Below, piece after piece: positions 18,826-30,207 of a stretch of DNA of 33,615 nucleotides. The notes below the pieces were generated by a model. That model made no database searches. It worked only from the letters and a program-made list of their open reading frames with translations, and had not been told where the DNA came from. The stretch comes from Chara braunii. Lineage: Eukaryota; Streptophyta; Charophyceae; Charales; Characeae. Numbering within the stretch: the first letter of the stretch is position 1; every line of letters starts with the position of its first letter. The stretch lies in contig BFEA01000815.1 of assembly GCA_003427395.1 (NCBI GenBank), forward strand, positions 140,057-173,671. Direction: 5' to 3'. Made by a program: the position numbers and the translations under genes.

Positions 18826-19470
18826 TACAAGTAATTCAATTTTCAGGTTTTTTCACACAGTCTTCTGAAAGCGAAAACTTAGTGAAGTTTGGGTACTTTT
18901 GCAGTTGGCGCACAAATGGCTAAGTGGCAAAAATGAAAAATGTGTCCAATCGGCGGGACGATTATTTCGCAGTCTAAATGATTTTTTGGAAATGTTCTAA
19001 TATTATTCCTAGAAAGAACACGACCTCGTCTATGGATTCTCAAAACTTCAGATTTTTCTGCGGGTTCGTCCGAACACAGAAAATCGTCAAAGTTGCCTCT
19101 TGCAAAACGCCTGTTTCCTTGTGTCTGACCTCCCTGTTTTGAGAAGACGGGCCTCAACGCCTTGGCCTCAGGACCCTTTTGCAGTTCACATGCCCTCACT
19201 TCTTTTTGGGGTACCTGAGGGCCGGTCCAACGCCCCCCATTTTTTTTGGGGGTCCACTTCCACCCGAGGACCAGTCCTTCCTTTTTCCAAAAGTCCCGGT
19301 TCTACCAGAGCTAGTTGTAGGTAGTCCGCAATTTTGGCAAGGACCGGTCCCCCGATTTTTTTTGCTCCTTAAGAACCAACTTTGCGTCATGGTCACCCGC
19401 CGCCAAAACTGCGACAACTTGACACAAACGCCGAAACCCACTATACCACAGCCTTAGGGGTGCGAACTTG
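18826..19470 (-). repeat. Dispersed repeat R1, copy 2 (inverted)
   Basis: It matches 6808-7460 in reverse complement over its whole length, including CAAAATTGCGGACTACC, the GGACCGGTCC/CCCCAAAAA pair and the AAACCTGAAAATTG block. It lacks the distal end and the (CT)n tract of copy 1. The shared frame (WGT-PCQNCGLPT on the minus strand) is interrupted differently in each copy and is probably not coding. Confidence 0.85.
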
Positions 19471-19485
19471 AATACGTTCATTTTT

Positions 19486-19513
19486 TGTGCGTTGTGTTCG
19501 GGGGAAGACGGTA
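19486..19513 (-). repeat. Single arm of the foldback MITE family
   Basis: On the minus strand it starts TACCGTCTTCCCCCGAACAC and continues AACGCAC, nearly identical to the left arm of the MITE at 20071. No partner arm is seen within about 120 bp, so this is a broken copy. Confidence 0.6.
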
Positions 19514-20070
19514 GCCTCGGTGCTAGATCGTGATGCCACTTTGCTTTTCTTGTTCCAGTCACATAAACCATCCCTAATTACTTTTCAGGCCTTACAAGAT
19601 GGATGCCTGGTGTCGCAGCAAGCAACCTAGGGTTAACCCCTATCCCTAGAGTTATTGCCTGATTGGGCATGGCAATGCAACCGACTACAATGTAAAAATC
19701 GTTTTTGGCTGCAAGGGTCACCATGTGATGGCCATGCTGAGACTTTTTCCTCAGCAGATACAAAGCGGTTTTATGCCAACCACACGCAGCCATGTAGTCA
19801 CATCCACGCCCCACCACCATTTTGCATCTGCGGCGATTCTGCACCACAAATGGTATGTATGAATGCCTTCCACATGGGTAGTCTGTGGGGTAACCGATGA
19901 TATTCGCTTCTCAAATTCACTCTCGCAAGAACGACTATTATTAGGGTTTCGGTCCATTGACGGCTAGAACACAAATGTCCAGTTGGGTTAGGAGTCATGC
20001 TATCAAATTGACGAGGTTGGACTATGGTGGGCTCGTAATAAGATGTGCACAATTGGAGAACATGACCACC
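19514..20070. other. Intergenic DNA, no recognised gene
   Basis: Minus-strand frames at 19578-20097 overlap one another and show no recognised domain. Confidence 0.4.
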
Positions 20071-20176
20071 TACCGTCTTCCCCTGAACATAACGCACCCC
20101 GAAAATAAACGTATAAGGTATGTTTTAAGCCCAACACAGTTAAAAAAAGGGTATGTTGTGTTGGGGGAAAACGGTG
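20071..20176. mobile_element. Foldback MITE, copy 3
   Basis: The left arm TACCGTCTTCCCCTGAACAT, followed by AACGCACCC, is answered by a right arm whose reverse complement reads ACCGTTTTCCCCCAACACAA, then CATACCC. The element is about 106 bp with a loose centre. Confidence 0.7.
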
Positions 20177-21380
20177 GTGTTTATTGCTCGATGCCTTACA
20201 CCACCGATATCCACCTCATTTCAAACTTCGGATTAGCTGTATGCTTAGGAAGCAGAAGCATTTTGGGGCTAGCAATAACAGTGCGGAGCAAATCAATGCG
20301 AAAAATAATGAACATATGCCACAAACAATTGTTTCACTATTGTAAAATTGTTTTTGTCAACGTTGGTAGACTATGAACTTTTAGCACAATCGCCAACCCT
20401 CCACGACTGGTAGGTCGACTCTCCTGCGCATCACCACACCATCGCGCCACCGCACTCATGTGGACTCATTAGCGTGTTAATTCCAAAACCAGGGGCTGGT
20501 GGTTTCAACCACCACTACTTCCAAGCTTCTTTTTCTCAACGCGGATTCCTGTTGTGTGCTAATGAAAAAATGAACGAATATAAAAAATAAGAAAAAATGA
20601 ACGAATACGGCGCAAAATGTTTCCATTTGGGATGGCGCCACCAGCCAAAGAGATCCTGTAGGCCAAACCTTAAACGATGTGGCTCGTATAAAAACAATAT
20701 AGTTGGGAAACACACTGGCGTATAACATGCGGGCTCACCAATAATAATGTCGAGCCAATGGTCATACTTATGGTTGGGTCATCGGGGCTGAACCTCGTCA
20801 AAAGCAACTAAACTGTAATAGAGTGTCATTGATAAACTCGATGAAGTTCTTTTTAATGAAAACGAACACACATTTTTAGCCCATTCGCATCGCTCCTCCA
20901 CCTTCCTGTCTCTGTTCGCCGATAACTTTGTGCCTTTGTTACACCCGTTTTTTGTATAACCGAGTGCGTTACAGAGGACAGCGAAGTTATGCATCAGAGG
21001 TAAAAACAAATGTATGATTCAACATACAACCACATCACCATGAATGTTATTTTGTTAAGTTAAACAAAGCCTACCTTTTTCAAACTTTCGGACATGTCTT
21101 CTAGCAGGAGATACATCTGTCCTCAAACAACAAGCTTAAGCCATGAGAGTTATATTTTCCTTATGATGGTTGCTTTGCCTTAGCTCAGACCGCACAACGC
21201 AGAGTAGAGTCGACTACGTCCTTCCCTCCCTCTCTCATTGCTTCCACATTTTAAATAAACTCAATTGTCTTATAAAAGGTAACAAAACTGAAATATTTAT
21301 TACACGTCGACTTCAAGTTTCCCTTCGTAAAAGTTATGCATCAACATTAATTGTTAGGCACTGAATGTCAATATCATGCA
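20177..21380. other. AT-rich intergenic DNA, no recognised gene
   Basis: Contains a perfect small palindrome (TGGTGGTT TC AACCACCA, 20497-20514) and a duplicated AAAAAATGAACGAATA word at about 20566 and 20593. No gene is recognised. Confidence 0.45.
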
Positions 21381-21383
21381 AAA

Positions 21384-21406
21384 TATATATATATATATAT
21401 ATATAT
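21384..21406. repeat. (TA)n microsatellite
   Basis: About 11 TA units. Confidence 0.9.
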
Positions 21407-21602
21407 GTATTGATAATGTTGGTATCAGTTTGTAGTGAAACAACAATGTAGCTTGTACTAATTACCAACAGTTGGGTCATCTCATTTCTCCTTCCTTCAT
21501 AGAAAACAATTAGATTTATGTTATTTGATGACTCGCAAGTGTATAGCCTAAACACCATTAAATAGAAATCTCATAAAAGCAACATATATATATATCGTCA
21601 CA

Positions 21603-21605
<3 letters not shown>

Positions 21606-21675
<70 letters not shown>
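21606..21675. repeat. (TA)n microsatellite
   Basis: About 35 TA units, nearly perfect. Confidence 0.97.
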
Positions 21676-21678
<3 letters not shown>

Positions 21679-22385
21679 AGGCAGTTATAGCAAAGGATAT
21701 TATTAATGTCCTTGACTATACTTCAAGCGGTGTTGTTGAGTATATAAGCTTCATTTATCATAACAAATAATGGAGCTCTGATAATTGTGTGCAACCACAA
21801 TGTGAGTTAAACAGATTACAACATATTTAATGTATTAATCGTGTATATGATTTATATTTTGTTGTCTAGCACATCCAAAGGAAGCCCTCCTAATTGTGTC
21901 ACGCAAGAGTGACTCACTCTATGAAGCTTTACAATAACACCATATCCAAAGCAAGGCCTATGCTACTCTCGTTGAGTGCACGAGCCATACCTTTCATGTA
22001 CCCTATTAGGCCACCGTCTTCCCAACAAATATAACACACTCTGATTTTGAATGTATACAAGTCATCTTCCCGGTTGAATGAAATCAGAATGATTTTTGGG
22101 GGGGACAGAAAGTAGAGTTTCATAAGACACAACTTGCGGCTTCACCCTAAGCAATTGTCACAACCCTTGGGGGTTATACGCCTCTTGAGCTTGCGATCTT
22201 CCTGTGGCAGTTTTCATATCATGCACTGTTAGAGGTGGACCAACAGAGGGCATTGCTCATTCGTTGTAGTATAAGGAACACACACCCACATGCCAAATTG
22301 GACCAATATACAAAACACCACTCATGACGTTGATCTGTGAAAACGACCCTACGTCGGTCGATTAGGATGTTCTCAACACCACTAA
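21676..22385. other. Intergenic DNA, no recognised gene
   Basis: AT-rich sequence without a recognisable domain in any frame. Confidence 0.4.
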
Positions 22386-22491
22386 AACATCAAATTTTCG
22401 AGGAAAAATACAACACAAATTTTAAAACATCATTCCAACTATGAAATAGATCGAGGTCGCAATTTGACCCATATTTCAATTTTGCCATTCA

Positions 22492-22493
<2 letters not shown>
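22386..22493 (+). repeat. Dispersed repeat R1, 3'-terminal fragment (copy 3)
   Basis: It matches 7470-7568: CATTCCAACTATGAAATAGA, CGCAATTTGACCCATATTTC and AATTTTGCCATTCA, again running directly into (CT)n. Confidence 0.85.
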
Positions 22494-22553
<60 letters not shown>

Positions 22554-22554
22554 N

Positions 22555-22619
<65 letters not shown>

Positions 22620-22813
22620 AGCCCCCCCCTTCTGTCTTTCTCTATCTCTCTCTCTTTCTCTCTCTCACTCATATCAACAAATGGAACAAAATTCTCTCTC
22701 TCTCTCTCTGTCTCTCTCTCTCTGGTAACTTCCCGCCCTCCCTCACTCTCTTTCTCTCTTTCTTTCTCTCTCACTCTTTGTCTCTCTCTCTTAGACTCAT
22801 AATAATAAATGGA

Positions 22814-22865
<52 letters not shown>
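22494..22865 (+). repeat. (CT)n blocks in a larger tandem unit
   Basis: Three (CT)n tracts are separated by spacers that each begin CTCTGGTA and end AAATGGAACAAAA before the next CT run. This gives a larger tandem period of about 130 bp. One ambiguous base lies at 22554. Confidence 0.9.
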
Positions 22866-22868
<3 letters not shown>

Positions 22869-24824
22869 AACCTGTGATAAGCTAGGAACCGTACTCCGCG
22901 GTTTTCCGTACCCTTACGGGGAAATCCTACGGAAGCCCCGAACTACGGAGCCTAAGCGAATGGGAAAAATGGAGTGTATTTTCCTTTCTTTATTTTTCCT
23001 CTCCCTTTTTCCTTCTTTTCAGAACGGCCCCTAAGTCCATTTTCCACATGGTCAAATAGCGGCCGCGCCAAGAAACCCAAGAAACAGTTAGGAATTAATA
23101 GGAATTTTGGGATATTTTTTTCTTTTGACTTTTTGCGCGCGCGACTGTTTTCAAATTCTTGTGCGCCGCGTAAACCCTTTCCCTCGCTTGCATCCCAACG
23201 CCATCTTACCTTCTTGTCGCGCGCTTCCTCTTTGCATGCCTCTTCGTCTTCGCTCGAGCAAAGTCCGATCCCCCCCCCCTTCGTTGAGAGTTGATTGGCT
23301 AGGTGATTGGGATGCTCGGATCAATGCGGTGAAGGCGGAAAATGCGCACTGTTTGGACGAATACCCCGATCACCTGGGTCGACCAGCTCAACCCCGCCGA
23401 TCCTTCTGGAACCCCGGCCCTTCTTGTGTCCTTCTCATCTACAACTCATGTTGCCCGCACCTCACACTGACAACCCGCCGCCTCCCGCGCTATAAATTCT
23501 CGCAATCTGTTCCTCCTTCTCTCTTTGATCTCGGCTGCAATGCTGCGCAAGCTATGCGCGAGGTCCGCGGCGCCGAAAAGGCTTGACGAGCCCAAGTGAC
23601 GGGCAGAGTGACGACGCGGGGCGGGCTTAGCTGTAGATTCGGGGTAAGACAACTGGAGGGACCGAGCGGTGGTGGAGATTGGATGCCAATCGCGGCAGGG
23701 CCTTGGGGCTATGGTGGTCGGTGGGCTTGGGGAATTTCGAGGCTGCGCCAGGGGCGCCAGTCAAATGAGAGTTTTTATATACGGAGGAACTTGCTTTTTT
23801 TTTTTTTTTTTCTCCATTGCTGCTTTGTCTCTGTGTAATGTGTACAATGTCCCGAGGGTCAGGTATCTTGTTGTATGCATGTTGAGGGGACGATTTGTGG
23901 AAGTATACGAGTGCGTGTAAGGATGTGTGTGTTGGGGAGTATCGGGCGACGATTGTCTGCATGAATGCATGATTAAGTTGGCCATCATACTCCCTTCCCC
24001 CTTTTTTTTTCTTGGTTGCGTAGGATATATGCGCATGTGATTTTTGAGTTGGATTTCCTTCCTCCCTCGCGACCAAGTCGGGGTCCTGGGTTGAGGGCGG
24101 CTGTCGTCCTGTATCCGCCATCGATGACCGAGGGCGTCCGCTGCACGCGCTTGTCGTGACCAGCGGGCGTCTCCGCAGATTCGACGAAGCCCCTTGCTAG
24201 TGTGTGCACCGAGAGAGAGAGAGAGAGTCGGGCGAGAAGTTGTCGCTCTTTGCATGGGATCGGCGTCGTTTTTGTCAAACGTGAGCACGGGTTCTCGCCT
24301 GTGCCCCTCCTTCGACTCAGTTCGTCTCTGCGCGCTGCCCACCTTCCCTATCGCAGACGACGATAGAGTGTACGGGGCGCAGATGTACGAGGCGCCCTGT
24401 GACAAACTGAGTCGGTCCATTGGCACAATCTCGACAGAGCGTGCCATATCGGAGGGAGGGGGGTTGTATTGATTGACCAGTTCTCCTTCTCATCTTTGAT
24501 ATTGCCTTACACCGACCTGACGGTGCTACCCTGGTCTGTGGCCCACGCCACGTGGCGGCCCCAGTTTAACTGTCGCTGGTGCCGTCAGGGGGACTCGTGC
24601 TCCTGGCGACGGCTAGTCCTGGGGTACGAAGGGGCAGCCCGGTTCCCCGAGCTTTCCCGCAACGCGGGCGCCCTTCCGGCCCGCTTCCGAACGACGGTTC
24701 CTGCGACGCACTCCGCCACCGGAGGCCCCTGCGTCGAGATGCCCCCGCGACCGTGACGAACCTGACGCCGAAGCCTGAGAAGTCCGGACCGACAGTCCCC
24801 ATCGTTGCCGCGAACCAAACATCG
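22866..24824. other. Unassigned DNA upstream of the gypsy element
   Basis: It could be a long 5' LTR or flanking DNA. It begins with TGTGATAAGCTAGG at 22873 after the CT array. A good TATA box (CGCTATAAATTCTC, about 23489) is followed by a pyrimidine stretch. There is also a T run at 23795-23811 and a (GA)n at 24210. No protein was recognised. Without the 3' LTR in view the boundary cannot be settled. Confidence 0.35.
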
Positions 24825-24850
24825 TGAGGAATGGGGGTTCCCATTCCTCA
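24825..24850. other. Perfect 11-bp hairpin
   Basis: TGAGGAATGGG and CCCATTCCTCA are exactly complementary around GGTT. It starts with TG and lies 289 bp before the CA that precedes the primer-binding site, so it could mark the start of a short 5' LTR. Confidence 0.7.
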
Positions 24851-25113
24851 CCCGTTTTCCTCCCTGCTCCTCCCTTTTCTGAGGCACTTTTGGGGCCTTC
24901 CCCCACCCCTCCTCAACGGTTGAACAGGACGGGGTGCCGTGCCCGTCCTTCATCCTCGACGACGGCTCGAGCCCCCACCAAGGCAACCCTCGACCCGAAG
25001 CTAGAGACCCCCGTTTTGTTTTGGGAGGCTCAACCCCCACTGCCAAAAATCCTCGGCCACGCCCCCCTTACTACTCTGATCGGCGGACCCAGTACGGAAC
25101 GCCGAGCGGGGCA
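24825..25113 (+). repeat. Candidate 5' LTR end (start uncertain)
   Basis: It ends GCGGGGCA at 25113, a TG..CA-style terminus six bases before the primer-binding site. The start at TG 24825 is one option; TG at 22873 is another. No 3' LTR is seen for comparison. Confidence 0.3.
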
Positions 25114-25119
25114 TGAGGT

Positions 25120-25131
25120 TGGTATCAGAGC
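25120..25131 (+). promoter_or_regulatory. Primer-binding site for initiator tRNA-Met
   Basis: TGGTATCAGAGC is complementary to the 3' end of plant initiator tRNA-Met and is the commonest primer site of plant LTR retrotransposons. It marks the start of minus-strand DNA synthesis and lies about 180 bp before gag. Confidence 0.9.
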
Positions 25132-25307
25132 TGATTTGTTTCGGCTCCGAGGTTTCCTTAAGACAATTGTACAATCGCGGGTACCTTACCCTTTCTGTCA
25201 TATATAATTTTTGCCTATCTTGGGCTAGGCTGGCTCCCCGGCGCCGCCGGCGCGTGAACGACAATCCAAACTGAGCGAAGGGGCGGGCTCAAAATCCGTC
25301 TCGCGCG

Positions 25308-26451
25308 ATGGTTGAACCTGGACAGGGGGAGGACAACCATGCGATGATGGCTAACCACCCTTTTTGTACCTCCTCCTTCGGAGGTTCCCATCTTCTCTGA
25401 AGATGAAACCGATCCACGCACCTAGTTGGCTGCCTTGAAAGCCCAGGGTTGGTCGGACCAGTTGCTCTGAGAACGAATCCCGGGAAGGTTGGCCGGAATT
25501 GCGTTCGAATGGTATGGACCGAATCTCTACACCAACTGGCCAACCTTCCAGAGGAAGTTTCTTGAACGATTTGATCACATCGCACCCGGACAGTGTTTGC
25601 GTGTGATAAAAGAATGCACGCAGCAGCCCAGCGAGACCTTGGCTAGGTACGCAGAGTGTTTTACTTACCTGGCTGAACGCTCTGGGGTTGATGAAAAGAT
25701 GGTACGAACCGATTTTGTTAGGGGGCTATCTGATTCCCGCTTACGAAAAAAGATCCGCAAGAAATGCAATCCGATAGAGCATACTCTGACCGAGCTGATT
25801 CAATACGCTATCAAATACGGAAAGGGAAACTATGACGTGGGTTTGGATTCGGACTCAGACGAAGACGATACCTCGGGCGTTCGACGCCATAGTTATTCTG
25901 CCACGGCTCGGATGTTCGAGGATCGCTTCGGATTAGGGCCGGCAAAAAAGAATCCGGATCGAAGAACTTCTTCCTCTACTTCGACCTCCCGACGCTCGGG
26001 TCGGGCGCAAGGAGGCCGGGATGAGGAAGAAATATCCATGAAAGAGGTAGTCGCCCAACTCATTACGGTAGTGACCACCCTGACAAAATTCGTTCAAGGC
26101 TTGCAAAGACAAAGGGCGGCGGCTGCTCAGCAGCAGCAAGCAGCCATAGCAGGAGTCGCGCAGCCCATGCGGTGTTATAACTGCAACCAACCGGGCCACC
26201 TTGCAAAGGACTGTCCGAAACCTCGGACGCAAGGAGGGTCCGCTGGACCTTCCCAAATCCCTTTAGCAGCCCTGACCGCTGCAGGACAAGGGAGGGTGGC
26301 AATTGTTATTGACACTGGAACGACGGAGGTGGTGCCCCCTGCGGCCGCCGAAATTGGACCCGACAAATATATGGCGGCGGCCATGCTCGAACCCAGGACC
26401 ATTGGAGTGATACGTCATGTCCAACGGATCACCGAGGAGAGCGATCTCTGA
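25308..26451 (+). pseudogene. gag: gag (capsid and nucleocapsid), frameshifted
   Basis: Gag forms the virus-like particle and packages the element RNA. The likely start is ATG 25308. That frame leaves the main gag frame at a run of five T (25361-25365), consistent with one inserted base, and two stops follow (TAG near 25422, TGA 25468-25470). From 25471 to 26451 the frame is open. FEWYGPNLYTNWPTFQRKF marks the retrotransposon gag/capsid domain. An acidic, Ser-rich stretch (SDSDEDD) and a Q-rich run come next, then a zinc knuckle CYNCNQPGHLAKDC (26173-26214, C-x2-C-x4-H-x4-C). The stop TGA at 26449 separates gag from pol, which continues in other frames. Confidence 0.9.
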
Positions 26452-26454
26452 CCT

Positions 26455-27283
26455 TGGAGACCCGGGTTCGAAGATCTTGCAGCACCTGGTCCTGAGTATA
26501 AGGATAACCACATTGATGTGTTGGATACCCTGAAGGCTTTGGATTTACGGATTCCTGTTCCCATCCTTTACCTACTGACCATTTCTGAGGCGGCCAATGA
26601 GAAATTGATCAAACGATGCTTAAAGAACCGACGTCGGTTCGAGGAAAGCCGAAAAGGCAAAAAGTTGGTCATAAACGATCCGTCGTCGGCTGCCGAGGCA
26701 CGACCCTCGACCTCGGGGATTCTAGAGCCAAACCGGGTAGGGATGATCCAAGCCGCAGATCTTGCCTAAGAGAAGCCCGAAGTATTTCTCCGGGCCTACC
26801 CGATAACCGGGAAAAACGTTGAGTACGACTGCGAGGTCTGGGGAAGTCCCTCGGCCGCCATCCTCGATTCAGGATCGTCGGTCGTAGCCATTTCTTTGGG
26901 ATTAACGAAGCGTTTGGGTCGGGAGGGACAGGTTCAGCCCCTCCGCCCGGTTGAACTGTATGTATCCGCTACAGAAGACAACATTCATTGCAAAGGGCGG
27001 ATGGCGAATCTTCCTATACGGGTAGGGAGGGTGCATTGTTTATGCGACGCGATCGTATTGGATATACAGGCTTATGATGTGCTGCTAGGAATCCCGTGGC
27101 AGGCGGCGGTAGGAGCGCGAATGCACTTTGACAACTGTAAGGTGGTGCTCACATCGGCCCACCCCAAACCTCAAACGATACCGATGAGGCTGGTCGTGCA
27201 TATGCACGCACAACCGGCGCCACGAATCTCTACGAAGGTCCACAGGATCAATATGATCCGATGGACGCCCGGGGTGAAGTAAG
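26455..27283 (+). pseudogene. Retroviral-type aspartic protease region of pol
   Basis: The protease cleaves the Gag-Pol polyprotein. The catalytic Asp is in ILDSGSSVVAISLGL (D-S-G at 26866-26874, family D-T/S-G). Further on, DVLLGIPWQ matches the conserved hydrophobic-hydrophobic-Gly block near the end of the fold. A TAA at 26767-26769 lies upstream of the motif in the same frame. The region ends at TAA 27281-27283. Confidence 0.85.
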
Positions 27284-27963
27284 AGCCACGACTGAAACCG
27301 ACAATTCGGATAAACCCGACCGATATCCGATCAGAATTTAGGATAGGTGGCGCCAATCTTGGCGACGGGAACCCATGAAAATAGTCCGAAGTGAGTCTAA
27401 CTGGTCCCAAGCGTTCTCCTCCAATCTCACGGGAGAACCCATAATGAGGGTGTCACGGATCACTGACCTTGTGGAACCCCTTGCGTCCCTGTATCTCCGG
27501 ACGGACCCCCTTACGGAAAGATTTACTGAACTCAGGGGGCTGTGTAATTTGTCTTTTAGGCCTCCGCAGCCCCTACTTACGAATGCGGAGGCTGCCCTGC
27601 TTTTGCAGGAAGGGGTGTCCTTTCAACCTGAACCCCGGAATACCAATGGGGGTCGAGGGAGCTCTTACAGGCCTTTTCAATAGAGCCCTCGACCGAAATC
27701 GAACTTGAGGGTGACAACGACATGGAGAGGGAACCGATAAGCCAGTCGGACAGTCAACTCATAGCGACCGTGCTCTCGACGAAAACCGACAACTCTTTGT
27801 TTGGCGCTTCGTCGGAAGCCAATGTTGCGGTCCCCACGGTTACGTCGACAGTTTCCCTCCCCGGGGGGAACGTCGACGTTCAACTACCAGCCCATGTGCC
27901 CGACGAGTACAAACGCCTTCTTCTGGCAGTTATACGGGCCTACCCGAGGCCGTCAGCACCCAG
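27284..27963 (+). pseudogene. Protease-RT linker of pol, multiply frameshifted
   Basis: Open stretches in two frames (27375-27683 and 27722-27976) carry low-complexity, acidic sequence. The second (VPDEYKRLLLAVIRAYP) leads into RT, but RT itself starts in another frame at 27964. This is consistent with decay rather than separate genes. Confidence 0.6.
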
Positions 27964-29254
27964 GACCACGATATAGGACTTACGCACCTGATACAGCACG
28001 CGATTGATATCGGGGATCATGCCCTGATACACTGTCGATCGTACCGATATTCCTTAAAAGAGCGGAAGCTAGCCTTAGATAGGATACGGAAGTTCGAGCG
28101 GCTGGGATGGGTGGAATGCTCCCTGGGCCCCTGGTCCTTCCCTGTGGTCCTCGTGCCAAAACGAAACGGGGTCGTCCGAGTATGTATTGACTACCGAAAA
28201 TTAAACGCCATTACTACCAAAGATGTTTATCCATAGCCCCGGATCAACGATCTCTTGGACGCCATTGGGTCCGCTCGAGTCTTCTCGAAGTTCGATATTC
28301 GACACGGTTTTCACCATGTCGTCGTCCGACCGGAAGGCTGACCCAAAACTGTTTTTGTCTTGTTCGAAGACACGTGGCAATGGATCCGATGTCCCATGGG
28401 AATATGTAACGCCCCTGCCACTTTCCAGCGGGCCATGAACATGGCCTTCGTGGAGTTCGTTAACAAAACCCGATTGACACAGCCCCTGATAAATTTCTGT
28501 GTGATTGTGTACATGAATGACATCTTGGTCTTTTCCAAAACACACGAGTACCATGTGGAACATGTTGAGTGGGTTTTGCATGCGTTGAAAGATGTGGGGT
28601 TCAAAGTGGCTCTGGAGAAAAACGAGTTTTTCCTGTCAGAAATTTCATTCTTGGGGTACATTGTCACGGTTGAGGGCCTGAAGCCAGATCCCAGAAAGGT
28701 AGCGGTCGTCCGAGAAGCTCAAGCTCCGGTTACACTCACTCAAGTTCGAGCCTTCCTAGGGCTAGCCTCCTACTATCGACGCTTCATTCGGGGATTTGCC
28801 TGTATCGCCAAGCCGCTGACGAATCTGCTGAAGAAGGAGGAACAGTTGATCTGGACGCAAGAATGTGAGGTGACTTTTCAGGCGCTCAAAGCGGCCCTGA
28901 CATCCGCGCCCATCCTGGCACGTCCGGATCCGACAAAACCGTTTGCGCTGCACACCGATTGGCAGCCGCAGGCGATATCGGCGGTGCTGACTCGACAAGG
29001 AGCAAATGAGAAGGAACCCGTCATCGAGTATGCATCGAAGATACTGAGCCAGGCGCAATCCAACTACGAGGCGTGCAAGGGTGAATGTTAGGCGGTGGTG
29101 TGGGGAATTCAGCATTTTCGGTCGTATCTCTACGGTCAGAAGTTCGTGCTCGTGACGGACCATCACCCGCTGCTGTCGTTACGCAACAATACGAATTACA
29201 AGGGAACCTTGGGAAGGTGGGCGGTGAGGTTGTAGGATTACGACTTCGATATCC
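27964..29254 (+). pseudogene. pol: Reverse transcriptase and RNase H, with stops
   Basis: RT copies the element RNA into DNA and RNase H removes the template. Fingers and palm are recognisable: SFPVVLVPKRNGVVRVCIDY, then FSKFDIRHGFHHV, then CNAPATFQRAMN. The active-site loop reads VYMNDILVF (YMND at 28510-28521) where functional enzymes have Y-x-D-D, so one catalytic Asp is replaced by Asn. FLGLASYYRRFI marks the connection. RNase H has its first Asp in HTDWQPQAISAVL and a further Asp in VTDHHPLL. In-frame stops: TAG 28234, TGA 28339, TAG 29089, TAG 29233. The RNase H end is split by an inserted element, and the reading frame resumes after it at 30208. The copy cannot be active. Confidence 0.92.
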
Positions 29255-30207
29255 AACATTGAATTCGTGAAAACCTAACATTTTTTATAGAATGAAAAAG
29301 TAAAAGTCAAATTGTTATATTTAACACATAAAAGATAGCATTTTTAATTGTTTCCCAAAAAGACGGAAAAAAAAACGAACAAAAAATCTAACGATTCTCA
29401 AAATATGCAAGAAAATTATTTCCAACGAAGAGCATGTTATAAGACTATAAGTCGTTCTCAATAGATTGAGAAAAAGCAAAGCTAAAAAAATTCAATCCTT
29501 AAGGACTGCAAGATCAACTCGAAAGATGTAAAAAAAAAACAGTTTCAGTGAATACTCATTTATAGAACTATAAGTCGTTTTCAGCAGTTTGGTAAAAATC
29601 AGGCTTTGCGAAAACTAGTTTATAGAACTATAAATTAATATAACTCCGTTTTTAAGTTAACAGTAAAACCCTTGCCAAAAAATATATGTTATGTAAAAGA
29701 AGAATTCAAACAACTTATGCTTGGGAGACATCATCAAATTCTTAGCCGACCACGATTTAAAATTTAAAAATGGAAAAATATTTCAATAAAAAACACTAAA
29801 AGCAAAATATATTCGTCCATGTAAAAGTGAATATATCCAAGCGAATGTATTTGTGAACAGAAGAATATGTTTGTGTGTTTGGGAAACCCTCAAATAGGTT
29901 CGCCGTGTTAGATACCTTATAGAACTATAAATATAATTTTTTAAAATAAACAAAAAATTAGGATATTTCGATTCTTGAACAAACGGTGCTTTGCAAGGCA
30001 TTGTTTTTTTGTAAAAAAACTTGCTTCTCTCCTTACCACTTCCAATCGTTCTGAAAAAGTACTATTCTATTCGTTTTTTGCGGTTAATTTACTTCACATA
30101 GAATTTCGTTCATGTAGAAGGCCTGATAAATGTACTATCAGATTTTTTTTTTTTAAATTGTGCAAACCTTATAATTTTTTTTTAAAGCTTTTCACGAATT
30201 CTATGTT
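29255..30207. mobile_element. AT-rich terminal-inverted-repeat element (953 bp) in RNase H
   Basis: A very AT-rich block interrupts the GC-richer pol sequence. The ends are inverted repeats of 19 bp with one mismatch (AACATTGAATTCGTGAAAA and AACATAGAATTCGTGAAAA). They are flanked by ATCC on both sides (29251-29254 and 30208-30211), a possible 4-bp TSD. Taking the block and one ATCC out brings the two parts of the pol frame into phase, which supports the boundaries. The near-palindrome TTATAGAACTATAA or a variant occurs at 29437, 29560, 29620 and 29917. No transposase was recognised and the superfamily is not assigned. Confidence 0.8.

Noticed and set aside
19578-20097. Overlapping minus-strand frames of 68-99 codons, considered as a decayed transposase
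   Set aside because: No DDE-type or zinc-finger motif could be identified.
23107-23586. 159-codon frame upstream of the gypsy element
   Set aside because: No recognised domain; spans a TATA-like box and pyrimidine stretch and may lie in an LTR or leader.
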